A stretch of 52,016 nt of DNA. Origin: an uncultured Clostridia bacterium (GTDB lineage Bacteria > Bacillota > Clostridia > TANB77 > CAG-508). Location: contig CAKPKE010000010.1 of the NCBI GenBank assembly GCA_934167095.1, positions 1-52,016 of the forward strand, read 5' to 3'. Below, piece by piece: positions 16,371-24,083 of this stretch. The stretch's first letter is position 1. Every line of letters starts with the position of its first letter. The position numbers and the translations under genes are program-made. Below the pieces are notes generated by a model. The model saw only the letters and a program-made list of their open reading frames with translations. It was not told the DNA's origin and made no database searches.

Positions 16371-16473
16371 GATTGATATTTGTATCAATCGTCAAGAGAG
16401 CCAAAAAGTTGTAGATAACTACTTCGTTGGCACCAGAGTAAGAAAAGAGAGATTTTTAAATCTCTCTTTTTTG
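16371..16473 (+). ncRNA. Candidate small structured RNA
   Basis: The stretch 16229-16594 has no gene, but it holds a run of hairpins ending in a terminator. GATTGATA/TATCAATC is at 16371-16390. GCCAA/TTGGC (16400-16404 with 16427-16431) encloses GTAG-ATAA-CTAC (16411-16422). A perfect terminator stem lies at 16443-16470 with a T run. Weak promoter boxes (TTGTAT, TATTTT) lie before it. A related AAGTTGTTGATAACTACC occurs at about 17090. The long frame across this area passes through two terminators and is not a gene. Confidence 0.45.
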
Positions 16474-16594
16474 TATTATTGAATATTTCAAGATTTTATG
16501 TTAGAATATTATTCATAATTTAATTATCTTGCAGTATGCAAGTTGTTGATATAGTAACTTTTAACAATAATTATTTGTAAAGGAGAAAGTATTT

Positions 16595-16954
16595 ATGAAA
16601 GAATTACAGCTAACAATTTTAACAAAAAAGGATCTACAAAGTCGGTATAAAAAGTTAGAAAACACAAGAATGGCTCATTTAACAGATGAAGCAGTTAAAG
16701 ATGGATATTCAATAGGAGTTTTACACTATATTGGCTTAGAGAAAGACTCTGCTAGAGAATGGCTTGATAATGCAGAAGTTGTGGTAGCCACAAACTTTAA
16801 AGGGCAACTATATAAAATAGGAGCCTTTACGGATTTGTCTGAAGTATACAAAGGCAAACTTTATTTTTCTTTTAAGACTAAGAAGGGTGTTCAGATTGCT
16901 CACAGTATTTCTGGTTGTGATTCGGAGGGATTCATATACAATTGTAATAAATGA
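16595..16954 (+). CDS. Orphan protein of unknown function (119 aa)
   Basis: Not recognised. AAAGGAGAAAG precedes the ATG. The N-terminal half is helical and charged. The C-terminal half looks like a small beta-rich domain (VVVATNFKGQLYKIGAF, then KLYFSFKTKKG) ending in GCDSEGFIYNCNK with two cysteines. No membrane segment. Upstream, an inverted repeat CTTGCA-GTA-TGCAAG (about 16528-16542) overlaps the likely promoter and could be an operator. It ends at a very strong terminator, so it too is a single-gene unit, though its promoter lacks the TTATGTAAA element. Confidence 0.65.
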   Translation: MKELQLTILTKKDLQSRYKKLENTRMAHLTDEAVKDGYSIGVLHYIGLEKDSAREWLDNAEVVVATNFKGQLYKIGAFTDLSEVYKGKLYFSFKTKKGVQIAHSISGCDSEGFIYNCNK

Positions 16955-16960
16955 ATTAAC

Positions 16961-17001
16961 AAAAGCAGACATGAATTTAATCATAATTCATGTCTGCTTT
17001 T
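16961..17001 (+). terminator. Terminator of the gene at 16595
   Basis: Perfect 17-bp stem AAAAGCAGACATGAATT (16961-16977) with AATTCATGTCTGCTTTT (16985-17001). Confidence 0.93.
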
Positions 17002-17239
17002 GAATTGTTTAAAACTTTTTTACGATTTTAATGCAATTTACTAAAATTATGATGTATTTTAATAAAGTTATTAATAATTGTATTAAATATCAAAAGAGTA
17101 AAGAAAAGTTGTTGATAACTACCTGAACTATAAAATGGAAAGGAGTTTTTTGTTTATACTATTGCATTTCTAAAACTCCAATGATAAACTTATATTAAAG
17201 TTGGTTAGAAAAATGAGGGGATAAGAAGAGATAAAATCT
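17002..17239. other. AT-rich noncoding stretch with a second copy of the ncRNA core
   Basis: About 17088-17105 carries AAGTTGTTGATAACTACC, resembling 16407-16423 of the candidate RNA. A later stem GGAGTTTT/AAAACTCC (about 17141-17180) could end a transcript. No coding frame. Confidence 0.35.
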
Positions 17240-17676
17240 ATGGAAAGAATAAAAGTACTAAAAGCAAATAAAAAACATAAAAAATTTATAATACATGCTA
17301 ACAATGTAATAAATAATGTTAATGATATGAAACAAATGGCCTAGAAAAAAATATTGATAGAGATTATTTTTGTGATAATCCTAAATTTTAGTGTTTAATT
17401 GCTGAAATAGACAATAAACTTGTTGGAATGGTTTTATATTCATATTTTTATTGGGCAGATGATGGAGAAGTTTTATGGATTTTACAAATGTTTGTTGAAG
17501 AAGAGTATAGAAAGTTTGGAGTGTTCTTTAAGTTAATTGAAAAATTAAGAGAAGAAAATAAAGACATAAAAATAGTATCATGTGCTACAGGTAGTGAAAA
17601 TAAAAGAATGCAAAGAATTTTAAAATATTATAATGCGAATGAAATTAATCTAAAATTTTATTATAAGAAAGTTTAA
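17240..17676 (+). pseudogene. GNAT-family N-acetyltransferase, broken
   Basis: The open part (17428-17676) shows a GNAT core: beta strands LVGMVLYSYFYWADDGEV, then LQMFVEEEYRKFGVFFKLIEKL, a degenerate acetyl-CoA-binding V-x-x-x-x-R-x-x-G loop. Upstream, the same domain continues as TNGLEKNIDRDYFCDNPKF and CLIAEIDNKL in one frame, interrupted by a TAG at 17389-17391. The start region (ATG 17240) is in another frame, with the shift between about 17320 and 17335. Two independent lesions mark real decay rather than a reading error. Base composition is host-like. Confidence 0.85.
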
Positions 17677-17685
17677 AATAAAATA

Positions 17686-17728
17686 CCCCAGTCACCGTTT
17701 GGCTATTTGCTTAAAGCGGTGGCTGGGG
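17686..17728 (-). terminator. Terminator of the minus-strand orphan gene
   Basis: CCCCAGTCACCG (17686-17697) pairs with CGGTGGCTGGGG (17717-17728). A T-rich run follows only on the minus strand, so it serves the gene at 17749-18090. Confidence 0.85.
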
Positions 17729-17748
17729 ATAATCAGTTGCAAAAAGTG

Positions 17749-18090
17749 TTACATACAAAAAATGTAAGAAACTCCTGCAGGACTGATTATAGGAATAGCG
17801 TGTGAAAAATAGAACTTATATAGCCGGATGGCTACATCGTCTTCATGCAGAACTCTTTCGATGCTGTAGTTCTCTAGGAAGATTTTCATAGGCCGGTAGT
17901 TATCCTCATACTGCTCATCAAAGAGAAGTGATACCAAAACTGTACCAGGCTTAATGAACTGTGAACGTTCTTTTAATTCTTGAACGTACAAATTCACATC
18001 TTTGTTTACAGTAGTTGGAAAAGCAATACCTGTGTTAAAATCTTCGTTGTAGACAATCACACAATGCTGGTTCCGTTCAACGGTTAGCAC
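17749..18090 (-). CDS. Orphan cassette protein (113 aa)
   Basis: Not recognised. On the minus strand, AGGAGGG precedes the ATG. It is a compact alpha/beta protein with no signal peptide or membrane helix and a hydrophobic C-terminal strand (IPIISPAGVSYIF). Codon use (CGG, CTG, GCC, GGC, TGC) is clearly less AT-biased than the GNAT pseudogene next to it. It has its own promoter at 18136-18164 with the shared TTATGTAAA spacer motif, and a leader that opens with the hairpin CTGGC-ATAA-GCCAG (18111-18124). Its promoter stands back to back with that of the gene at 18293, only 15 bases apart. Confidence 0.68.
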   Translation of the reverse strand: MLTVERNQHCVIVYNEDFNTGIAFPTTVNKDVNLYVQELKERSQFIKPGTVLVSLLFDEQYEDNYRPMKIFLENYSIERVLHEDDVAIRLYKFYFSHAIPIISPAGVSYIFCM

Positions 18091-18135
18091 ATTTTTTCCC
18101 TCCTATACATCTGGCTTATGCCAGTTAATGAATAT

Positions 18136-18164
18136 ATTACAACGAAAATTTACATAAAATGCAA
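18136..18164 (-). promoter_or_regulatory. Promoter of the minus-strand orphan gene, with the shared spacer 9-mer
   Basis: On the minus strand: TTGCAT, 17-bp spacer TTTATGTAAATTTTCGT, TGTAAT. It contains TTATGTAAA, as in the promoters at 108, 18180 and 42788. Confidence 0.7.
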
Positions 18165-18179
18165 CTTTTTTTATTAATA

Positions 18180-18208
18180 TTGAAAAATTATGTAAATGCT
18201 GATATAAT
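18180..18208 (+). promoter_or_regulatory. Promoter of the orphan gene at 18293, with the shared spacer 9-mer
   Basis: TTGAAA (18180-18185), 17-bp spacer AATTATGTAAATGCTGA, TATAAT (18203-18208). The -10 box is the perfect consensus. Confidence 0.85.
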
Positions 18209-18214
18209 ATTTAT

Positions 18215-18252
18215 GAAATATTCGTAGCTATGCGAATTAGAATAAAAATAGC
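18215..18252 (+). promoter_or_regulatory. 5'-terminal structured leader, pseudoknot-like (copy 2)
   Basis: Same element as at 15757-15791: stem TTCGTA/TGCGAA at 18221-18236 with loop GCTA, A-rich linker, and ATAGC (18248-18252) complementary to GCTAT (18227-18231). It starts about 6 bases from the predicted transcription start. Sequence outside the element differs between the two copies. Confidence 0.65.
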
Positions 18253-18292
18253 AAGTTTAGAGACCTTCAAAAAAATTTTAGGAGGAAATACT

Positions 18293-18529
18293 GTGAAAGT
18301 TGTTTTTTTAAACGGCAAAAAAGGAAATTTGTCAAATAAAGAAGCAGAAAAACTGTATGTCGCAAATAGGTTCACTTTGCGTGAATGGAAGGAACTTGAA
18401 GAAGAGATGGTACGGCTAGGAGTAAGCAAATTTGAAGATCCAATGTTGAAAATGTTTTCAGCTGATATGGTGTCTATCAAATATGTGAGGAACCAAATAA
18501 AAGCTCACCGATTAAAAGGTGAAAAATAA
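18293..18529 (+). CDS. Small orphan cassette protein (78 aa)
   Basis: Not recognised. AGGAGG (18280-18285) selects the GTG at 18293. The longer in-frame opening at 18230 lies inside the structured leader and has no ribosome site. The protein is basic and mostly helical: KGNLSNKEAEKLYVANRFTL, then a Glu-rich helix and a Lys/Arg tail. It could be a small regulator, but no helix-turn-helix is clear. Its unit comprises a consensus promoter, the pseudoknot-like leader and a terminator at 18581. Codon use is mixed, unlike argS downstream. Confidence 0.65.
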   Translation: MKVVFLNGKKGNLSNKEAEKLYVANRFTLREWKELEEEMVRLGVSKFEDPMLKMFSADMVSIKYVRNQIKAHRLKGEK

Positions 18530-18580
18530 TAAAGATAAATAATTCTTTATGAAGGAAAGTGCCATACATAAAGTTTAAGT

Positions 18581-18632
18581 AAAAGCAGAAATAGGTGTGG
18601 ATAGTTAAATGTTCAACCTATTTTTGCTTTAT
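18581..18632 (+). terminator. Terminator of the orphan gene at 18293
   Basis: AAAAGCAGAAATAGGT pairs with ACCTATTTTTGCTTT (one bulged base) with a T-rich tail. Confidence 0.85.
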
Positions 18633-18710
18633 TTATTAAAGATATTGAAAATACTACATAAATAATGTATAATAAGGAAGTTAAAAAGTGAAAAAATGGA
18701 GGAATAGTAA

Positions 18711-20501
18711 TTGAAAAAGATAATTTTATTACTAGAAGAAATAATAAAAAAAGCATTTAATGAATGTGGATATGATGAAAAATATGGAAAGGTAATAATT
18801 TCTAATAGACCTGATTTGTGCGAATATCAATGTGATGGAGCTCTAACTGCAGCAAAAGAATATAAAAAAGCTCCCTTTATGATAGCTGATGAAGTTGTTG
18901 CAAAATGTAATGAAAATGAAGCTTTTGAAAAAATTGAAGTTGTAAAACCAGGTTTTATAAATATAACAGTTTCAAATAAATTTCTAACCAATTATTGCAA
19001 CGAAATGAATAATGATGAAAAATTTGGTTGCAAAATGGAAGAAGATAAAACTATAGTTGTTGATTATGGTGGTCCAAATGTTGCTAAGCCTTTACATGTA
19101 GGTCATTTAAGACCTGCAATAATTGGGGAAAGCGTAAAAAGAATTCATAAATTTTTTGACAATAAAGTAATTGGCGATGTTCATCTTGGAGATTGGGGCC
19201 TTCAAATGGGTCTTGTAATTGAGGAACTTGAAGTAAGACATCCTGATTGGGTATATTTTGATCCAAACTATACAGGCGAATATCCAAGTGAAGCCTTGTT
19301 TACTGTAAGTGACTTAGAAGAAGTTTATCCTTGTGCAAGTGGTAAAACTAAAGTTGCTGAAAATGCTACTCAAGAAGAAATTGAAAAAGCAAATGCCTAT
19401 AAAGAAAAAGCAAGACTTTATACAGCTTACTTACAAGAAGGAAAAAGAGGATACTATGATTTATGGAAAAAGATCGTAGAAATTTCTGTTGCAGATTTAA
19501 AAGAAAACTACAAAAAACTAAATGTGGATTTTGATTTGTGGTTAGGAGAAAGTGATTCACAAAAATATGTAAAATCAATGGTAGAAAAGATGCAAGAACT
19601 TGGTATTATATATGAAAGTGAAGGAGCAATGGTTGTCGATGTTGATGAACCTGAAGATAGTAGCAAAATTAATCCTTGTATGGTATTAAAATCTGGTGGA
19701 GTTTCATGTTATCAAACTACAGATTTAGCAACTATAATGCAAAGACAACTAGACTTTAACCCAGATGAAATTATATATGTTGTTGATAAAAGACAAGAAC
19801 TTCATTTTGTACAAGTATTTAGATGTGCAAGAAAAGCTCAAATAATAGACAATGATGCTAAACTTACATTCTTGGGCTTTGGAACAATGAATGGAAAAGA
19901 CGGAAAACCATTTAAAACAAGAAATGGTGGTGTTATGAGACTTGAAAATCTTATTTCTGAAATTAATCAAAAAGTATATGAAAAAATAGAACAAACAAGA
20001 AAAATGGAAGAAGAAGAAAAGTCAAAAATTTCTAAAATAGTAGGATTAGCAGCCTTAAAATATGCTGATTTATCTAATCAAATTTCAAAAGATTATATAT
20101 TTGATGTTGATAAATTTACATCATTTGATGGAAAAACAGGGCCATATATTTTATATACATTAGTAAGAATTAAGTCAATATTAAATAAATTTTATGAAGA
20201 AAATAAATTAGAAGAAGAAAATATTTTAGAGCCAGAACAAGAAATTGAAAAGCAATTATTACTAAATATCGCAAAATATAATGAAGTTTTAACTGAAAGT
20301 TATAATGAAAATTCTCCATCTAAAATATGTACATATTTATATGAACTTGCAAACTGCTTTAATGGGTACTATCAAAAAGTTAAAATATTACAAGGAGAAA
20401 AAGAAAGATTATATTCTAATATAACATTGCTAAATTTACTTAAGAAAATCTTTGAAAATGGAATAGATTTATTAGGATTTGAAGCACCAGATAAAATGTA
20501 A
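18711..20501 (+). CDS. argS: Arginyl-tRNA synthetase (596 aa)
   Basis: Charges tRNA-Arg; class I synthetase. Visible are the N-terminal Add-1 tRNA-binding domain (about 1-100), the HIGH signature as HVGH (129-132) after GGPNVAKPL, the Rossmann core GDVHLGDWGLQMG, the KMSKS-equivalent loop around GKPFKTRNGG, and a helical anticodon-binding domain with LYELANCFNGYY near the C-terminus. Full length. The start is TTG, chosen because GGAGG lies 9 bases before it. dapF follows 28 bases downstream with its own ribosome site, so the two are probably co-transcribed. Confidence 0.97.
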   Translation: MKKIILLLEEIIKKAFNECGYDEKYGKVIISNRPDLCEYQCDGALTAAKEYKKAPFMIADEVVAKCNENEAFEKIEVVKPGFINITVSNKFLTNYCNEMNNDEKFGCKMEEDKTIVVDYGGPNVAKPLHVGHLRPAIIGESVKRIHKFFDNKVIGDVHLGDWGLQMGLVIEELEVRHPDWVYFDPNYTGEYPSEALFTVSDLEEVYPCASGKTKVAENATQEEIEKANAYKEKARLYTAYLQEGKRGYYDLWKKIVEISVADLKENYKKLNVDFDLWLGESDSQKYVKSMVEKMQELGIIYESEGAMVVDVDEPEDSSKINPCMVLKSGGVSCYQTTDLATIMQRQLDFNPDEIIYVVDKRQELHFVQVFRCARKAQIIDNDAKLTFLGFGTMNGKDGKPFKTRNGGVMRLENLISEINQKVYEKIEQTRKMEEEEKSKISKIVGLAALKYADLSNQISKDYIFDVDKFTSFDGKTGPYILYTLVRIKSILNKFYEENKLEEENILEPEQEIEKQLLLNIAKYNEVLTESYNENSPSKICTYLYELANCFNGYYQKVKILQGEKERLYSNITLLNLLKKIFENGIDLLGFEAPDKM

Positions 20502-20529
20502 AAACATACATTATTCTAGGAGGATAAAA

Positions 20530-21366
20530 ATGATTGAATTTACAAAAATGCATGGTCTAGGAAATGATTATGTATACATAGATTGTACTAAAAAAGAAGA
20601 ACCAAAGAATATATCAGAACTTGCAAAAAGAGTGAGCAACAGACATTTTGGAATAGGTTCAGATGGTCTTATATTAATAGAAAATAGTAAGAACTGTGAT
20701 TTTAAAATGAAAATGTTTAATTATGATGGCAGTGAAGCTCAAATGTGTGGAAATGGAATAAGATGTGTTGGAAAATATGTTTATGATAATGGATTAACAC
20801 AAAAAAAGAATCTAACAATAGAAACTTTGGCAGGAACAAAAACTTTAAAGCTAAATGTAGTAGATGAAAAAGTTGAAACTGTTGAAGTTGATATGGGAGA
20901 ACCAATTCTAGATCCAATGCTTATTCCAGTAATTTCTGATGAGATGCCAGTTAAAAATCTAAAATTAAAAGCATTAGATAAAGAGTTTGTTTTTACATGT
21001 GTATCAATGGGAAATCCTCATGCAGTGACTGTTGTGGAAGATTTAGAAAATTTTGATGTTGAAAAATACGGAAAAATTTTAGAAGTAGATAAACACTTTC
21101 CGCAAAGAGCAAACATCGAATTTATTGAAATAGAAGATAGAAAAAACATAAAAATGAGAGTTTGGGAAAGAGGAACAGGCGAAACTTTTGCTTGTGGAAC
21201 AGGTTCTTGTGCTGTCTGTGTAGCTTCTAATTTAAATAATTATACAGATAAAAATGTTAATATAAAATTGTTAGGTGGAACATTAAAAATTGAGTGGAGA
21301 GACAACAATCATATACACATGACAGGATCTGCAACAAAAGTTTTTGAGGGAAAAATTGACGAATAA
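20530..21366 (+). CDS. dapF: Diaminopimelate epimerase (278 aa)
   Basis: Converts LL- to meso-diaminopimelate in lysine and peptidoglycan synthesis. It is a cofactor-independent two-cysteine racemase: C73 in MCGNGIRC and C222 in FACGTGSCAV are the catalytic thiols, and the N-terminal signature FTKMHGLGNDY is present. The start at 20530 follows AGGAGG; the longer frame from 20479 overlaps argS without a ribosome site. Ends at a hairpin terminator. Confidence 0.97.
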   Translation: MIEFTKMHGLGNDYVYIDCTKKEEPKNISELAKRVSNRHFGIGSDGLILIENSKNCDFKMKMFNYDGSEAQMCGNGIRCVGKYVYDNGLTQKKNLTIETLAGTKTLKLNVVDEKVETVEVDMGEPILDPMLIPVISDEMPVKNLKLKALDKEFVFTCVSMGNPHAVTVVEDLENFDVEKYGKILEVDKHFPQRANIEFIEIEDRKNIKMRVWERGTGETFACGTGSCAVCVASNLNNYTDKNVNIKLLGGTLKIEWRDNNHIHMTGSATKVFEGKIDE

Positions 21367-21372
21367 TAAGAG

Positions 21373-21405
21373 ATATTGCAAGAATTTAACTTGCAGTATT
21401 TTTTA
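21373..21405 (+). terminator. Terminator of argS-dapF
   Basis: ATATTGCAAG (21373-21382) pairs with CTTGCAGTAT (21390-21399, one G-T), then a T run. Confidence 0.88.
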
Positions 21406-21417
21406 TACAAGAAAAAC

Positions 21418-21489
21418 GAACAAAAATTTGTGAAAAAGTATTGACAAACATAAAAATCAATAGTAGAATATGTGCGAACAAAGATTTGT
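21418..21489 (+). promoter_or_regulatory. recN promoter flanked by two matching palindromes (candidate SOS operators)
   Basis: TTGACA (21441-21446), 17-bp spacer, TAGAAT (21464-21469). Two near-identical 14-mers flank it: GAACAAAAATTTGT (21418-21431) and GAACAAAGATTTGT (21476-21489), each with the palindromic core ACAAA-N2-TTTGT. recN is a classic DNA-damage gene, so these may be LexA sites. They fit the usual GAAC-N4-GTTC clostridial form only partly, so another repressor is possible. Confidence 0.65.
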
Positions 21490-21500
21490 AGGAGGCATAT

Positions 21501-23129
21501 ATGATATCTACATTGCATATAAAAAATATAGGAATAATAGAAGATTTAACAATAGACTTTAATAAAGGGCTAAATGTATTAACTGGTGAAACTGGTGCTG
21601 GTAAAACTTTAATTGTTGATTCTTTAGGAATAATCGCAGGGGGAAGATTCTCTAAAGAAATGATAAGAAGAGGTGAAAAAATGTCATATATAGAGGTATG
21701 TTTATATATGCCAGAATCAGAATTTGCAGTAGATGGAAATATAATAGTATCAAGAGAAATAAATACAAGTGGAAAAAATTTATGCAAAATAAATGGAAGA
21801 ATGATTACTGTAAATGAATTAAGAAACTTTATGAAAAAAATAATTGATATTCATGGACAATTTGACAATCAAACTTTAATGGACGAGGAATTTCATACAA
21901 AATATTTAGATAAGTTTATAGGGGAAAATATATCTAAATATTTAACTGAATATGATGAGTTGTATAATGAATATAAAGAGTTAAAAAAGAAATTGCAAGA
22001 AAATCTTGGAGATGACAGAGAAAGACAAAGAAAATTAGATTTATTACAGTACCAATATAATGAAATAAAAGATGCAAAGCTTACTACAAAAGAGGAAGAA
22101 GAACTTGAAGAAAAGAAAAAAGTAATGCTAAATTCACAAAAAATATCAACTGCATTAGAAACAGTAAATGGAAATTTAAGTAATACTGCAATAGAAGTAA
22201 TTAATAGTTCAATAAAAGCTTTAGAAAAAATTGAAAGTATTGATGAAAAATATGAACAAAAATTAATTGAACTAAAAAATATATATTATGAAGTTCAAGA
22301 ACTAGCAAGAGATGTTGCTGATATGAATGATGAAATGTCTTTTTCAGATATGCAAATTGATGAAGTTGAAGAAAGACTAGAAATAATAAAAACATTAAAA
22401 AGAAAATATGGAAATAGTATAGAAGAAATTTTAAACTATAAAGAAGAAATAAAAAAAGAAATTAATAGAATAAATAACTTAGATGAAGAAAACGAAATTC
22501 TAAAAGAAGAAATAACAAAAATAGAAAATAGAATGAAAAATTTATGTAATCAAATAAAAGACCAAAGAGTTAAGAATTCTGTAATATTAAATGAAAAAAT
22601 AAATTCAGAGTTAACTGATTTGGAAATGAATAATGCTAGATTCTTTGCAAAAGTTATAGATGATGCTGATTTTACTAAAAATGGAAAATGTCATGTTGAG
22701 TTTTTAATAAGTACAAATATAGGGGAAGAAGCTCACAGACTAGACCAAATTGCATCAGGTGGAGAAATGTCTAGAATAATGCTTGCTATAAAAAATGTTT
22801 TATCAGATGTCGATGAAGTACCAGTTCTTATATTTGACGAAATAGATACAGGAATAAGTGGAAAGGCAGCAAACTCTGTTGCAATAAAACTTGGAAAAAT
22901 AGCTAAAAAACACCAAGTATTAATTATAACACATTTAGCACCAATAGCTGCAAAAGGAGATTATAATTATTATATTTATAAAAAAGTTGAAAATGATAAG
23001 ACTTTTACTAATATAAAATTACTAAATGAACAAGAAGTAATAGAAGAAATTGCCAGAATTTCTTCAGGAGAAGCTACAAAAACGGCTTTACTACATGCAA
23101 AAGAATTAAGAGAAAAGAAAATTGCCTAA
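21501..23129 (+). CDS. recN: DNA repair protein RecN (542 aa)
   Basis: SMC-like ATPase that acts early in double-strand break repair, binding and bridging DNA ends. The N-terminal ATPase half has a Walker A LTGETGAGKT (28-36) after a FNKGLNVL strand. Central antiparallel coiled coils span about 150-360. The C-terminal half carries the ABC signature ASGGEMSRIMLA and the Walker B LIFDEIDTG (D446, E447), and ITHLAPIAA ends the motor. AGGAGG lies 7 bases before the ATG. Complete and typical in length. Likely damage-inducible through the paired palindromes at its promoter. Confidence 0.97.
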   Translation: MISTLHIKNIGIIEDLTIDFNKGLNVLTGETGAGKTLIVDSLGIIAGGRFSKEMIRRGEKMSYIEVCLYMPESEFAVDGNIIVSREINTSGKNLCKINGRMITVNELRNFMKKIIDIHGQFDNQTLMDEEFHTKYLDKFIGENISKYLTEYDELYNEYKELKKKLQENLGDDRERQRKLDLLQYQYNEIKDAKLTTKEEEELEEKKKVMLNSQKISTALETVNGNLSNTAIEVINSSIKALEKIESIDEKYEQKLIELKNIYYEVQELARDVADMNDEMSFSDMQIDEVEERLEIIKTLKRKYGNSIEEILNYKEEIKKEINRINNLDEENEILKEEITKIENRMKNLCNQIKDQRVKNSVILNEKINSELTDLEMNNARFFAKVIDDADFTKNGKCHVEFLISTNIGEEAHRLDQIASGGEMSRIMLAIKNVLSDVDEVPVLIFDEIDTGISGKAANSVAIKLGKIAKKHQVLIITHLAPIAAKGDYNYYIYKKVENDKTFTNIKLLNEQEVIEEIARISSGEATKTALLHAKELREKKIA

Positions 23130-23198
23130 TACAAAAACTAATAGAAAAATTAAATAAAAATAAGTACTGTAATAATTACGAAAGACATATATTTGAGG

Positions 23199-23227
23199 TT
23201 TACAGATTTTCAAAACTGGTATATAAT
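23199..23227 (+). promoter_or_regulatory. Promoter of the M50 protease gene
   Basis: TTTACA (23199-23204), 17-bp spacer, TATAAT (23222-23227). Confidence 0.65.
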
Positions 23228-23260
23228 AATGCTATTATATTAAGGAGAGGAAGAAAAGTA

Positions 23261-23995
23261 ATGTTTAGAGATAAAAGAATAATGTATGTAATTATTGCAG
23301 TGCTTTTTTTGTATGTAATACTAAGTTATTTAAATAATCCAATGAAATTAATAGGATTATTATTAACACTACCAGGTGTAATAATTGCAATAACATTTCA
23401 TGAATTTGCACATGCTTACGCTGCAGATAAACTAGGAGATGATACTCCAAGAAACCAAGGAAGAGTAACTTTAAACCCACTTGCACATATTGACCCTGTA
23501 GGATTTTTTATGCTAATTGTTGCTCATTTTGGATGGGGAAAGCCAGTAGAAATAAATCCAAGAAATTTTAATAGAAAAATGTCAATGTCTGCACAAGAAG
23601 CTATTGTTGCATTTGCAGGACCGTTAATGAACATTTTTATAGCATTTGTGCTAACAATAATATATTATGCAATAGCTACTTTTGCTACATCATTTGCAAT
23701 AAGTACAGCAGGTGAATTTGTAATGCTTGCAATAGTATTAGCTATAAATGTAAATATAGGATTAGGAGTATTTAACTTAATTCCAATACCACCATTAGAT
23801 GGTTCAAAAATATTAATGCATTTTCTACCATATAATGCTAAAAATTGGTTTATTGAACATCAAAATATCTTTTATATAATATTTTTATTTTTATGGATCA
23901 CAGATATAGTAAGTTATATTATAGCTCCTGTAATAAATGTAGTATCTATGGGAATATACAATTTAGTTGCACTAATATTTAAAATTTTTATATAA
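23261..23995 (+). CDS. Site-2 protease family (M50) intramembrane metalloprotease (244 aa)
   Basis: Zinc-dependent intramembrane peptidase of the small site-2 protease type. The active-site motif is HEFAH (H47, E48, H51) in the second membrane helix; the third ligand is the Asp in the IPPLDGSK segment. NPLAHIDPVG and a GWGKPVEINP loop are typical of this subgroup. About six membrane helices, no PDZ domain, so it is the minimal YdcA-like form rather than RseP. Its substrate is unknown. AGGAGAGG precedes the ATG. The frameshifted tsaD follows. Confidence 0.9.
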   Translation: MFRDKRIMYVIIAVLFLYVILSYLNNPMKLIGLLLTLPGVIIAITFHEFAHAYAADKLGDDTPRNQGRVTLNPLAHIDPVGFFMLIVAHFGWGKPVEINPRNFNRKMSMSAQEAIVAFAGPLMNIFIAFVLTIIYYAIATFATSFAISTAGEFVMLAIVLAINVNIGLGVFNLIPIPPLDGSKILMHFLPYNAKNWFIEHQNIFYIIFLFLWITDIVSYIIAPVINVVSMGIYNLVALIFKIFI

Positions 23996-24083
23996 TATAT
24001 AGTTAAAAAATCCAAAATTATAAAATGTAAGATATAGTATTCTTAATTAATTTGCAACATTAGAAGAGAGGAGTGCAGAAAAA

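Noticed and set aside
16240..16482. Open frame of 80 codons
   Set aside because: It runs through two perfect terminators, has no ribosome site, and is Phe/Ile/Leu-rich as expected of translated AT-rich noncoding DNA.
18230..18292. Longer N-terminus for the orphan gene at 18293
   Set aside because: The upstream ATG lies inside the conserved leader hairpin and has no ribosome site. AGGAGG points to the GTG at 18293.
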